From contig NZ_AEJC01000360.1 of the NCBI RefSeq assembly GCF_000317595.1, positions 1-45,653 of the forward strand: a DNA stretch of 45,653 nt, written 5' to 3'. This document shows, in pieces, positions 8,426-16,247 of this stretch. Made by a program: the position numbers and the translations under genes. The notes under the pieces were generated by a model. That model had not been told where the DNA came from. It worked only from the letters and a program-made list of their open reading frames with translations, and did not search any database. How positions within the stretch are numbered: the stretch's first letter is position 1; each line of letters begins with the position of its first letter. Source of the DNA: Streptomyces ipomoeae 91-03. GTDB lineage: Bacteria > Actinomycetota > Actinomycetes > Streptomycetales > Streptomycetaceae.

Positions 8426-8460
8426 CGGGCGGCCCGGGACTGACCACCCCGGGCCGTCCG
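8426..8460 (+). terminator. hairpin between the two crystallin-like genes
   Basis: Thirteen-base arms (8426-8438 and 8448-8460) pair with one G-U around a 9-base loop. No T tract follows. It may limit read-through or protect the upstream message. Confidence 0.5.
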
Positions 8461-8506
8461 GTCCGTCCGAGGGCACGTCAACACCGACGCAAGGGGGGAA
8501 CACACG

Positions 8507-8953
8507 ATGCGCAAGTTCACTGTCACGGCGGCGCTTCTCGGGCTCACCGCCCTGGGTGTCGTCGTACCCGCCGCCACCTCCCAGGCGGCCGAAAGCGTCG
8601 TCGCCGGTCCTGGCTGTGACAGCAAGTGGGGTCCGCGCGACGGCAAGGTCTACGCCTGGGATCTGCCGCACTGCCAGGGCACGCCTCTGCCCGTCCCGGG
8701 CAGCGGCACCTGGGGGCCCGACGCCAACGACAGGGCCTCGTCCGTGATGAACCGCGGCTACACCGGTGCCTTCGGCGTCGCCCAGTTCTTCGAGCACGCC
8801 AACCAGGTCGACGGCCACGCCTGCCTCCTGCCGGGCGAGTTGTACGTCGATGACCTGGCGTACAGCCGGTTCAGCAGCGGTGCCCCGGCCGACAACAACA
8901 TCAGTTCGCACCGGTGGGCCAACAGCGGATCCTGCGCGGTCATCCTGACCTGA
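8507..8953 (+). CDS. small secreted protein, tandem paralogue of the preceding gene
   Basis: Like its neighbour it has 148 residues. The first 28 residues are identical to the upstream gene, and the underlying 84 bases differ at only three positions. The mature part is clearly more diverged, though CDSKWGPR, YAWD, the four Cys, ASSVMNRGYTG and PGELY are kept. It is probably a secreted beta/gamma-crystallin or I36-like protein with a different target specificity. A strong purine-rich ribosome site (GGGGGGAA) precedes the ATG, and a strong terminator follows. Confidence 0.75.
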   Translation: MRKFTVTAALLGLTALGVVVPAATSQAAESVVAGPGCDSKWGPRDGKVYAWDLPHCQGTPLPVPGSGTWGPDANDRASSVMNRGYTGAFGVAQFFEHANQVDGHACLLPGELYVDDLAYSRFSSGAPADNNISSHRWANSGSCAVILT

Positions 8954-8962
8954 TCCCACCGA

Positions 8963-9012
8963 CACGAACATCCGGAACCGCATCGGCCCGCGGTTCCGGA
9001 CGTTCGTGTTTT
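8963..9012 (+). terminator. rho-independent terminator after the second crystallin-like gene
   Basis: Nineteen-base arms (8963-8981 and 8990-9008) pair at 18 positions around an 8-base loop and are followed by TTTT. This is the strongest intrinsic terminator in the window. Confidence 0.88.
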
Positions 9013-9106
9013 CGCCACTCCGAGTGAAAGGTTGGCTGCCCTTACCGTCCCGCCAGTAACCTTTGGCATCCGCCGTCTCACGGCCCGCACTGCCTTGGGG
9101 GACACC

Positions 9107-12100
9107 TTGGGGGACCCGCAGCTCGGAGATGAAGCAGACCGCCGGAACGAACGGAACCGGAACGCGCTGACCACGCACTCCTTCCCCGCCCAACTGCGAA
9201 GACTGCGGCAGGAACGCGGCCTCTCGCTCACCGACCTGGCACGGCAGACCCACTACAGCAAGGGCTACCTCAGCAAGATCGAGACCGGCACGAAGCGGGC
9301 GACCGTCGACGTCGCCCGGCTCTGCGACCAAGTACTGTGCGCCGATGGCGAGTTGCTGCGGTTGGTCGAGCAGGCACAGGCGCCCGACACGGACAACGCC
9401 TCGGAGGTCGACGCCTCCGAACAGCAGTCCGACGAGGCGTGTCCCTACCGGGGGCTGTCGGCGTTCACCCCGCAGGACGCGGAGTGGTTCTTCGGCCGGG
9501 AGCGGGCGACGGCCGCACTGGTCGAGCGGCTCTTCGAACGGGTCGGCGGTGGACCGCTCCTGCTGGTCGCCCCCTCCGGCGCGGGCAAGTCGTCCCTGCT
9601 CAACGCCGGTCTCGTACCCGCCCTGCGGCGCGGTGACTTCCCGATGCCGGGAGCCGACAGATGGCCGATCGTCGTGCTCACCCCGACCTCCCGACCGCTG
9701 GACGAACTGCTGGAGCGCACCGCCAAGGCCGTCGGCGGGGACCTCGGCGTCGGCGTGGAGGAGGTGCGGGAGAGGCCCTACGCGCTCCTCGACGCCGTAC
9801 GCGCGATGGCGGACGAACCACCGACGGCACCCGGGGACCGAGTGCCCCCGCCCCCTCGACCGGTGCTGATCGTCGACCAGTTCGAGGAGCTGTTCACTCT
9901 CTGCTCCGACGAGGCCGAGCGGCGCGCCTTCGTCCGCGTGCTCAGCACCCTCGCGACCTCACCGGCGGCGGACGGCGCGCACGATCCGGCCATCGTGGTG
10001 CTCGGCGTACGCGCCGACTTCACCGGCAACTGTCTGGACCTGCCCGAACTGGCGCAGGCCTTCACCGACGGTGTGTTCGTCCTGCCGCCGATGTCCGTGG
10101 CGGAGCTGCGGGAATCGATCACATGTCCGGCGGAACGTGCCGGGATCACCCTCGAACCCGGCCTCGTCCCCCTGCTGTTGCGCGACGCCGGACTGCGCGA
10201 CGAGCCCGGCGCGCCCCAGCAGGGCATCGCCATCGGCGCCGACGAGACACCCTCCGGCGCCCTCCCCCTGGTCTCCCACGCACTGCTCGCCACCTGGCAG
10301 CGGCGTGCGGAGTCCGCGCTGACCGTCGACGGGTACGAGCGGGCCGGTGGTATCCAGGGGGCGGTCGCGCGTACCGCGGAGAACGTGTTCGCGCGGCTGT
10401 ACCCGGCCGAGCAGAAGACGATCCGCCGCATCCTGTCCCGGCTGGTGCTGGTCGTGGACGGGGCGGGGGCCACCCGGCGCCGGATGAGCAGGGCCGCCCT
10501 GATGGCCGAGCTCACCGACGCGGACGGGGCCGCCGCCGCGCTCGACGCCTTCGTACGCGCCCGGCTCATCACCCTGGACAGCGACACCGTCGAGATCACC
10601 CACGAGGCCCTGCTGCACGCCTGGCCCCGGCTGCGCGACTGGATCCACGCCGACCGCGCCGGACTGCTGCTCCACCAGCAACTGGTCGTCGCGGCCGGCG
10701 AATGGGAGCGCGAGAACCGTGACCCGTCCGCCCTCTACCGGGGCACCCGGCTGGACACCGTACGGACCTGGGCCGACGAGTCGGACGGCTGGAGCCGGCT
10801 CGGACCCGGCGAGGAAGCCTTCCTGAGGGCGAGTCTGGCCGAGGAGGACGCCCGCCGGAGGCAGGCCACACGGCAGGTCAGACTCCGGCAGTCCATGCTC
10901 GCCACGCTCGCCGTCCTGCTGGGCCTCGCCGTGACCGCCGGCGGCCTCGCCTACCAGCAGCGCGAGGGCGCCCTCGACCAGGAGCGGGTCGCCCGCTCCC
11001 AGGCACTCGCCGTACAGTCCGCCTCACTCGCCGGTGGCCAGCCGGAGGCGTCGATGCTGCTCGCGGAGGAGGCCTACCGGGCCGGAGCCACCGTCGAGGC
11101 ACGCGGCGCCCTGCTCAGCACCCAGTCCCAGCCGTTCTCCGCCCGGCTCGGCGGCCACCGCGGACCCGTCAACTCGGTGGCGTTCGCACCGGACGACCGT
11201 ACGCTCGCCGTGGCCAGCTCCGACGGCACGGTGACCCTGTGGAGCACGGCCGACGGCCACCGCAGGCTCGCCACGCTCACCGTCCCCGGACGCGTCCGCT
11301 CGGTCGCCTTCAGCCCCGACGGCCGTACCGTCGCGGCGACGTCGACGAACGCGCCCGTGAGCCTGTGGGGCGCCGCCGACCATCGCAGGAAGGCCGTGCT
11401 CGACGCCAGTACGAAGGGCGCCCGCGCGGTCTCCTTCGACCCGCGCGGGCGCGCACTCGCCGTCGCGACCGCCGACGGAACCGTCCAGCTGTGGGACATC
11501 GCGCCCGAGCCCCGCGTCATCGCCTCCCTCCCCGGCCACGAAGGGACCCTCAACGCGCTGGACTACGCCCCCGACGGCCGGACACTGGTGTCGGCGGGTG
11601 ACGACCGGACCGTGCGGCTCTGGGACACCGACCGCGCCCGGCCGCTCGACGTGCTCAAGGGGCACACCGACAGCGTGCTGGGTGTGGCGTTCTCCCCGGA
11701 CGGACGCCAAGTGGCCTCCGCGGGCGTCGACCGCACCGTACGGCTGTGGGACGCGCGAACCGGCCGGGAGACCGCGACGTTCACGGGCAGCAGCGACGAC
11801 ATCAACGCCGTCGCCTACACACCCGACGGCAACACGGTCGTCGGCGCGGTCGGCGACGGCACGACCCGACTGTGGGACATCCGCAGCGAACGGCAGACCG
11901 CCGTGCTCGCCGGACACACCGACTACGTCCTCGGCGTGGCCCTGACCTCCGACGGCACCCTGCTCGCCACGGCCGGCTTCGACCAGTCCGTCGTCCTGTG
12001 GGACCTCGGCGGCCCGGTGCTGACGCCCCGTCCGTTCACCGAGGTCTGGCAGACCGAGTACAGCCCCGACGGAAAACTGCTGGCCACAGCCGACGCCGAT

Positions 12101-13000
12101 CACACGGTACGGCTGTGGGGCGTGGCCGACCACAGGCTCCTCGGCACGTTGAGGGGCCACACCGAGACCGTCTTCTCGGTGGCTTTCTCGCCCGACGGCC
12201 GCACCCTCGCCTCGGCGAGCTCCGACGGCACGATCCGCCTCTGGGACGTGGCGAAACGCGCCCCACTGACCGAACTGACCGGCCACACCGGCGAGGTCTT
12301 CTCCGTCGCCTTCTCCCCGGACGGACGCACCCTCGCCTCGGCGGGCGCCGACCGCACCGTCCGGCTGTGGGACGTGACGAAGCGCCGTGAGCTGGCGAAG
12401 CTGACCGGCCACGAGGACTACGCCAACGATGTCGCCTTCAGCCCGGACGGCCGTACCCTGGCGAGCGCCGGCGACGATCTGACCGTACGACTCTGGGACG
12501 TCGCCTCGCACCGACCGCTCACCACACTCACCGGCCACACCGGCGCGGTGCGCGGCGTGGCCTTCAGCCCCGACGGCCGCACCCTCGCCAGCAGCGGCAA
12601 CGACGGCACCGTACGCCTGTGGAACGTACGCGAACGCCGCTTGGAGACCTCCCTCACCGGCCACACCGGTTCCGCCCGGGGCATCGCGTTCTCACCCGAC
12701 GGCCGTACGCTCGCCAGCAGCGGCAACGACCGTACGGTGCGCCTGTGGGACGTCGCCGGGCGGCGGCCGTGGGCGACGCTCACGGGCCACACCAACGCCG
12801 TCTGGGGCGTGGCCTTCGCCCCCGACGGGCGCACGGTGGCCAGCAGCAGCACCGACGGCACCGTACGGCTGTGGGATCTCGACCCCGGGTCCCGCCTGGC
12901 GCGGATCTGCCGACTGCGCGCGGAGATGGGCCCCGACGAGCGCGAGTCGCTGCTGCCCGGGGTGGCGCTGTCGCCGGGGACGGCCTGTGACCGTGGCTGA
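9107..13000 (+). CDS. XRE-type HTH / nSTAND NTPase / TM / WD40-repeat signalling protein
   Basis: About 1297 residues. An N-terminal Cro/C1 helix-turn-helix (about residues 30-75, SLTDLARQTHYSKGYLSKIETG) is followed by a STAND-type NTPase starting YRGLSAFTPQDAEWFFGRE. Its Walker A is APSGAGKSS and its Walker B LIVDQFEELF. One predicted membrane helix comes near residue 615 (LAVLLGLAVTAGGLAY). Fourteen WD40 repeats follow, enough for two seven-bladed propellers. STAND proteins work as ATP-gated switches; the WD repeats should sense a partner and the HTH could bind DNA. The start is uncertain: TTG 9107 has GGGGGA at good spacing, whereas TTG 9032 and 9095 lack it. It stands alone between terminators. 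The target is unknown. Confidence 0.88.
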   Translation: MGDPQLGDEADRRNERNRNALTTHSFPAQLRRLRQERGLSLTDLARQTHYSKGYLSKIETGTKRATVDVARLCDQVLCADGELLRLVEQAQAPDTDNASEVDASEQQSDEACPYRGLSAFTPQDAEWFFGRERATAALVERLFERVGGGPLLLVAPSGAGKSSLLNAGLVPALRRGDFPMPGADRWPIVVLTPTSRPLDELLERTAKAVGGDLGVGVEEVRERPYALLDAVRAMADEPPTAPGDRVPPPPRPVLIVDQFEELFTLCSDEAERRAFVRVLSTLATSPAADGAHDPAIVVLGVRADFTGNCLDLPELAQAFTDGVFVLPPMSVAELRESITCPAERAGITLEPGLVPLLLRDAGLRDEPGAPQQGIAIGADETPSGALPLVSHALLATWQRRAESALTVDGYERAGGIQGAVARTAENVFARLYPAEQKTIRRILSRLVLVVDGAGATRRRMSRAALMAELTDADGAAAALDAFVRARLITLDSDTVEITHEALLHAWPRLRDWIHADRAGLLLHQQLVVAAGEWERENRDPSALYRGTRLDTVRTWADESDGWSRLGPGEEAFLRASLAEEDARRRQATRQVRLRQSMLATLAVLLGLAVTAGGLAYQQREGALDQERVARSQALAVQSASLAGGQPEASMLLAEEAYRAGATVEARGALLSTQSQPFSARLGGHRGPVNSVAFAPDDRTLAVASSDGTVTLWSTADGHRRLATLTVPGRVRSVAFSPDGRTVAATSTNAPVSLWGAADHRRKAVLDASTKGARAVSFDPRGRALAVATADGTVQLWDIAPEPRVIASLPGHEGTLNALDYAPDGRTLVSAGDDRTVRLWDTDRARPLDVLKGHTDSVLGVAFSPDGRQVASAGVDRTVRLWDARTGRETATFTGSSDDINAVAYTPDGNTVVGAVGDGTTRLWDIRSERQTAVLAGHTDYVLGVALTSDGTLLATAGFDQSVVLWDLGGPVLTPRPFTEVWQTEYSPDGKLLATADADHTVRLWGVADHRLLGTLRGHTETVFSVAFSPDGRTLASASSDGTIRLWDVAKRAPLTELTGHTGEVFSVAFSPDGRTLASAGADRTVRLWDVTKRRELAKLTGHEDYANDVAFSPDGRTLASAGDDLTVRLWDVASHRPLTTLTGHTGAVRGVAFSPDGRTLASSGNDGTVRLWNVRERRLETSLTGHTGSARGIAFSPDGRTLASSGNDRTVRLWDVAGRRPWATLTGHTNAVWGVAFAPDGRTVASSSTDGTVRLWDLDPGSRLARICRLRAEMGPDERESLLPGVALSPGTACDRG

Positions 13001-13035
13001 GGCGGACGGCCGGGCGAAGGAAGCCGAGGAATCAA

Positions 13036-13077
13036 GTGAGGGCGGCCGACGATCGGGTGAGGGCGGCCGGCCATCGG
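13036..13077 (+). repeat. two tandem 21-bp repeats
   Basis: The unit starting GTGAGGGCGGCCG occurs twice in direct succession (13036-13056 and 13057-13077) with two mismatches. It is intergenic, between the WD40 gene and the NlpC/P60 gene. A role as a protein-binding site is possible but unsupported. Confidence 0.45.
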
Positions 13078-13129
13078 GCGATGCCCAACCGCCCTGTTCG
13101 GAGGGGGTTTCCCAGGTGTTTCCCTGTTG

Positions 13130-13165
13130 CCCGTCGGGATGGGGCGACCCCGGGATCTCGACGGG
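13130..13165 (+). terminator. two-tier hairpin between the WD40 and NlpC/P60 genes
   Basis: The outer arms CCCGTCG (13130-13136) and CGACGGG (13159-13165) enclose GGGG/CCCC (13141-13144, 13148-13151). There is no T tract. It is a plausible terminator for the long WD40 transcript. Confidence 0.4.
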
Positions 13166-13250
13166 AGGGGCGCACGGCCAGCAGGCTGCTCCCTGACCAC
13201 TTGAGCGAACGTGCGCTTCATCCACGTCAACAGGAAACGGGGGTTTCGGC

Positions 13251-14132
13251 ATGGTGCGCCGGACCGGTCTCATCCGCACACTGATCGCACTATTGGCCTT
13301 CCTCTTCTGGGCACCGGTGTCCACGGCCGCCGCGGTGTCGGCGGCACCTGCCGCGGCTGCCGCCGGCGAGTGCGGCGTCCTCGCGCCGGGCGCCTCGTCG
13401 GCCGCCGAGCGGGCGATCGCCGCCGCCTGCGCCGAGGTCGCGGCCGGCACCTGGTACACATGGGGCGGCGGCCACGGCGCCCAACCCGGCGCCACCTACG
13501 GGCAGGTGGACCCCAGCGACCCGGAGGACAGCAAGCACGACCCCGAGCGGCGGGGCTTCGACTGCTCCGGCCTGGTCCGCCACGCCTACGCCCAGGCCAC
13601 CGGCTCGGACATCCTCAACGGCGTCGCCAGCCAGCAGTACTACACGCACCGCGCCGCCGAGCGCTTCACCGCCGCCCAGGGCCTCGCCCCGCTCCTCCCC
13701 GGCGACCTGCTGGCGTGGGGCACCTCGAGGGACCTGCACCACATCGCCATCTACCTCGGCGCCGGCAAGATGGTCGAGGCCAAGGAGTCCGGCACCAAGC
13801 TCATGGTCAGCGACGTGCGCCTGAACGGCACCTACTTCGGCGCCGTCCGCGTCAACACCGGACAGGTCACCGGCAACATCCACCAGACCTGGGGCACCGA
13901 CGTCTGGACCAAGGCCGAGCCCCGCCTCGCGGCCGCCCGCGTCTACGCCTTCCCCGGTTCCACGACCATCCGCGTCGAATGCCAGAAGCACGCCGAGTGG
14001 GTGTCGTCCGACGGCTACGAGAACGACGTCTGGTCCTACCTGCCGGACTACAAGGCCTGGGTCACCAACATCTACATCAAGGGTCCCGCCTGGCTCGAAG
14101 GGGTACCTGACTGCAACAAGCCCAAGCCCTGA
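13251..14132 (+). CDS. secreted NlpC/P60-family cell-wall hydrolase
   Basis: This 293-residue exported protein has an N-terminal signal peptide ending in an Ala-rich stretch near residue 38. The NlpC/P60 domain carries the nucleophile Cys105 in GFDCSGL and the base His164 in HHIAIYLG. NlpC/P60 enzymes usually cut the peptide part of peptidoglycan (D-Glu to diamino acid bonds). A C-terminal part of about 65 residues with VYAFPGST and two conserved Cys looks like an SH3-like wall-binding domain. An acidic insert (PSDPEDSKHDPER) precedes the catalytic Cys. A purine-rich site precedes the ATG at 13251, and a strong bidirectional terminator follows. Confidence 0.85.
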   Translation: MVRRTGLIRTLIALLAFLFWAPVSTAAAVSAAPAAAAAGECGVLAPGASSAAERAIAAACAEVAAGTWYTWGGGHGAQPGATYGQVDPSDPEDSKHDPERRGFDCSGLVRHAYAQATGSDILNGVASQQYYTHRAAERFTAAQGLAPLLPGDLLAWGTSRDLHHIAIYLGAGKMVEAKESGTKLMVSDVRLNGTYFGAVRVNTGQVTGNIHQTWGTDVWTKAEPRLAAARVYAFPGSTTIRVECQKHAEWVSSDGYENDVWSYLPDYKAWVTNIYIKGPAWLEGVPDCNKPKP

Positions 14133-14149
14133 CACCAGGGCCATGACGG

Positions 14150-14190
14150 CTCGCGCCGGTGCCCCCTTGGGGGAGGGGCACCGGCGCGAG
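14150..14190. terminator. bidirectional terminator between NlpC/P60 and Gfo/Idh/MocA genes
   Basis: Perfect 16-base arms (14150-14165 and 14175-14190) enclose a 9-base loop. The element sits between two convergent genes (stops 14132 and 14226). No long T tract is present on either side, but the stem is very stable. Confidence 0.75.
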
Positions 14191-14225
14191 TGCGTACACA
14201 GCAAGACGTTCGTGAACGACGACGC

Positions 14226-15239
14226 CTAGGCGGCGGCCTCCTTGCGCACCTCATCCAGGCGCACCGGTCGGCGCTCCGCCACCGACAGGGTGCAGGCCTC
14301 GGCGATCCAGCCGGCCTCGATCGCGTCGGCGACCGTGCAGGGGGACGTGCGGGTGCCCGCCACCACCTCGGTGAAGGCGGTGAGTTCGGCGCGGTAGGCC
14401 GGGGCGAAGCGGTCCATGAAGAAGTTGTGCGGGGGGCCCGGGGGGAAGGTGACGCCCGGTTCCGCGGAGCGGAGGGGGAGCTGGGCGTCGAGGCCGGCGG
14501 CGATGCTGTCCTTCATGCCGTGCACCTCGAGGCGGACGTCGTAACCGCGCGCGTTGTGGCGGGTGTTGGAGATGACGCCGATGGTGCCGTCGTCGAAGGT
14601 GAGCAGGGAGGACGCCGTGTCGACGTCACCGGCCTCCTTGATGTACTCCGCGCCCTTGTTGCCGCCCGTCGCGTACACCTCGACGACCTCCCGGCCCGTC
14701 ACCCAGCGCACGATGTCGAAGTCGTGCACCGCGCAGTCCCGGAAGATGCCGCCCGACACCGCCACGTAGGCCGCCGGCGGCGGGGCGGGGTCCAGCGTCG
14801 TCGACCGTACGGTGTGCAGCGCGCCCAGCTCGCCGCTCAGGACCGCCTCCCGGGCGGCCACACAGCCCGCGTCGAAGCGGCGGTTGTAGCCGATCTGGAC
14901 CTCGATACCGCTCTCCCGCACGGCACGCAGTACGGAAAGGCTCTCCTCCACCGTCTTGGCCACCGGCTTCTCGCAGAACACCGGGATACCCGCCTCGACC
15001 GCGGCGAGGATCAGCCCCGGGTGCGCGTCCGTCGCCGCCGTGATCACCACACCGTCGATCCCGGACGCGAACACCGCCTCGGGGGAGTCGGCCACCGTGG
15101 CCCCGAACTTCTCGGCGGCGGAGGTCGCGGCGGCGGCCACCGGGTCGGAGACCACCAGCTCCTCCACGACGTCGAGCCCGGCGAGAGTTCCGGCGTGGAA
15201 GGCGCCGATGCGGCCCAGCCCCAGGATGCCCATGCGCAT
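14226..15239 (-). CDS. Gfo/Idh/MocA-family dehydrogenase (inositol 2-dehydrogenase-like)
   Basis: This 337-residue NAD(P)-dependent sugar or polyol dehydrogenase is probably cytoplasmic. The Rossmann motif GLGRIG lies near the N-terminus. The family motif EKP (in VFCEKPVAK) carries the catalytic Lys, and GGIFRDCAVHDFD provides the Asp-x3-His pair typical of inositol dehydrogenases. ATG 15239 was chosen over TTG 15245 because AAAGGGA then has 8-base spacing. It is the last gene of a minus-strand set with an SDR and a PhyH-type dioxygenase, opposite a LacI regulator. A substrate such as an inositol or sugar acid is likely but cannot be fixed. Confidence 0.85.
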   Translation of the reverse strand: MRMGILGLGRIGAFHAGTLAGLDVVEELVVSDPVAAAATSAAEKFGATVADSPEAVFASGIDGVVITAATDAHPGLILAAVEAGIPVFCEKPVAKTVEESLSVLRAVRESGIEVQIGYNRRFDAGCVAAREAVLSGELGALHTVRSTTLDPAPPPAAYVAVSGGIFRDCAVHDFDIVRWVTGREVVEVYATGGNKGAEYIKEAGDVDTASSLLTFDDGTIGVISNTRHNARGYDVRLEVHGMKDSIAAGLDAQLPLRSAEPGVTFPPGPPHNFFMDRFAPAYRAELTAFTEVVAGTRTSPCTVADAIEAGWIAEACTLSVAERRPVRLDEVRKEAAA

Positions 15240-15253
15240 GGCCAATGTCCCTT

Positions 15254-15299
15254 TCAGATGTGCAGTGAGATCTCAGATGTGCAATGAGATAAATGAGAT
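15254..15299. repeat. 18-bp direct repeats with embedded palindrome in the SDR-dehydrogenase gap
   Basis: TCAGATGTGCARTGAGAT occurs at 15254-15271 and 15273-15290 (17 of 18 identical, period 19). A third partial copy, AAATGAGAT, follows. TGAGATCTCA (15266-15275) at the junction is a perfect palindrome. The gap is only about 87 bases, so this could be an internal operator or a duplication product. Confidence 0.5.
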
Positions 15300-15326
15300 G
15301 GATGAAAGCAGGTCAGGGCGAGCCGG

Positions 15327-16088
15327 TCAGTCGGACGCGCCGGGGACGTTCTGGTCCCAGTCGATGACCGAGCCGGTCACCACGCCGCTGCGGTCGGACA
15401 GCAGGAACACCACGAAGTCGGCGATCTCGTCGACCTGGCCGAGCTTGCCCATCGGCAGGCGCTCGGCCGCCCTCTCCCGCCAGTCGTCGCCCGCCCCGTG
15501 GAACTCCCGCTGGATCGCGTCCTCGCCCTCGGTCTCCGTCCAGCCGATGTTGAGGTCGTTGATCCGGATCCGGTCCCAGCGGTGGGCGTGGGCGGCGTTG
15601 CGGGTGAGGCCCGCCAGACCGGCCTTCGCGGTGGAGTACGGCGCGAGGCGCGGCGGGCCGCCGTGCGCGCAGTTGGAGCCGATGTTGACGATCGTGCCGG
15701 GCGCCTTCCGGGCCACCAGGTGTGCGACGACCGCCTGCATCGCGAAGAAGGGCGCGCGCAGGTTGATCGCGATGTGCGCGTCGAACAGTTCCGGCGAGGT
15801 GTCGAGGAGCGAGCCCCGGGAGGTCAGGCCTGCCGCGTTGACCAGGCTGTCGATACGGCCCAGGCTCGCGATCACCTGCTCCACGCTGCCGCGCACCTGC
15901 GCCGGGTCCGCCAGGTCCGCCCGTATGAACGTGGCGCCCGTGTCCGCCGCCAGCTTCTCGCCGAGCTCGGTACGACGGCCCGTGAACGCGACGGTCGCGC
16001 CCTCGCGCAGGGCCGCGCGGACGATGCCCGCGCCCAGTCCCTGACTGCCGCCGTTGACGAGGACGACCTTGTCCTCCAGGAGTGCCAT
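15327..16088 (-). CDS. short-chain dehydrogenase/reductase (SDR)
   Basis: The 253-residue classical SDR is an NAD(P)-dependent oxidoreductase. The cofactor motif NGGSQGLGAG lies at about residues 12-21, the NAAG motif near 84-87, and the catalytic Ser138, Tyr151 and Lys155 are present (YSTAK). The C-terminus keeps the usual GSVIDWD-type ending. ATG 16088 has AAAGGA about 11 bases upstream; the frame is open further back but runs into a repeat array and is probably not translated. Its position between a dioxygenase and a Gfo/Idh/MocA dehydrogenase suggests successive oxidation steps on one carbohydrate-like substrate. Confidence 0.87.
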   Translation of the reverse strand: MALLEDKVVLVNGGSQGLGAGIVRAALREGATVAFTGRRTELGEKLAADTGATFIRADLADPAQVRGSVEQVIASLGRIDSLVNAAGLTSRGSLLDTSPELFDAHIAINLRAPFFAMQAVVAHLVARKAPGTIVNIGSNCAHGGPPRLAPYSTAKAGLAGLTRNAAHAHRWDRIRINDLNIGWTETEGEDAIQREFHGAGDDWRERAAERLPMGKLGQVDEIADFVVFLLSDRSGVVTGSVIDWDQNVPGASD

Positions 16089-16101
16089 GTGGGGGAATTC
16101 C

Positions 16102-16247
16102 TTTCGATCAGTTGCCGCGCACGCCTCGATCGGCCACTGCGCCTCGATCAACTACTGGTCTCGATCAACTACTGGGCATCGCTCGGCCGAGAAGCGTCGT
16201 TCAGCCACAGGCATCGTTCGGTCGCGGAGCCTCGTTCAGCCGCGGCG
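16102..16247. repeat. array of about eight degenerate 17-18-bp repeats
   Basis: Consecutive units begin at 16102, 16124, 16142, 16160, 16177, 16195, 16212 and 16230. Each starts like (C)NTCGNTC and is followed by RRYYRCNGG-like bases. Units 3 and 4 are nearly identical (CTCGATCAACTACTGG). The array fills the whole gap between the PhyH-type gene and the SDR and overlaps the last codons of the former. Its period of about six codons means it could once have encoded a hexapeptide repeat, but stop codons interrupt each frame. Confidence 0.6.

Noticed and set aside
16102..16247. CRISPR array
   Set aside because: Units are degenerate, 17-18 bases long with no unique spacers, and no cas genes are present.
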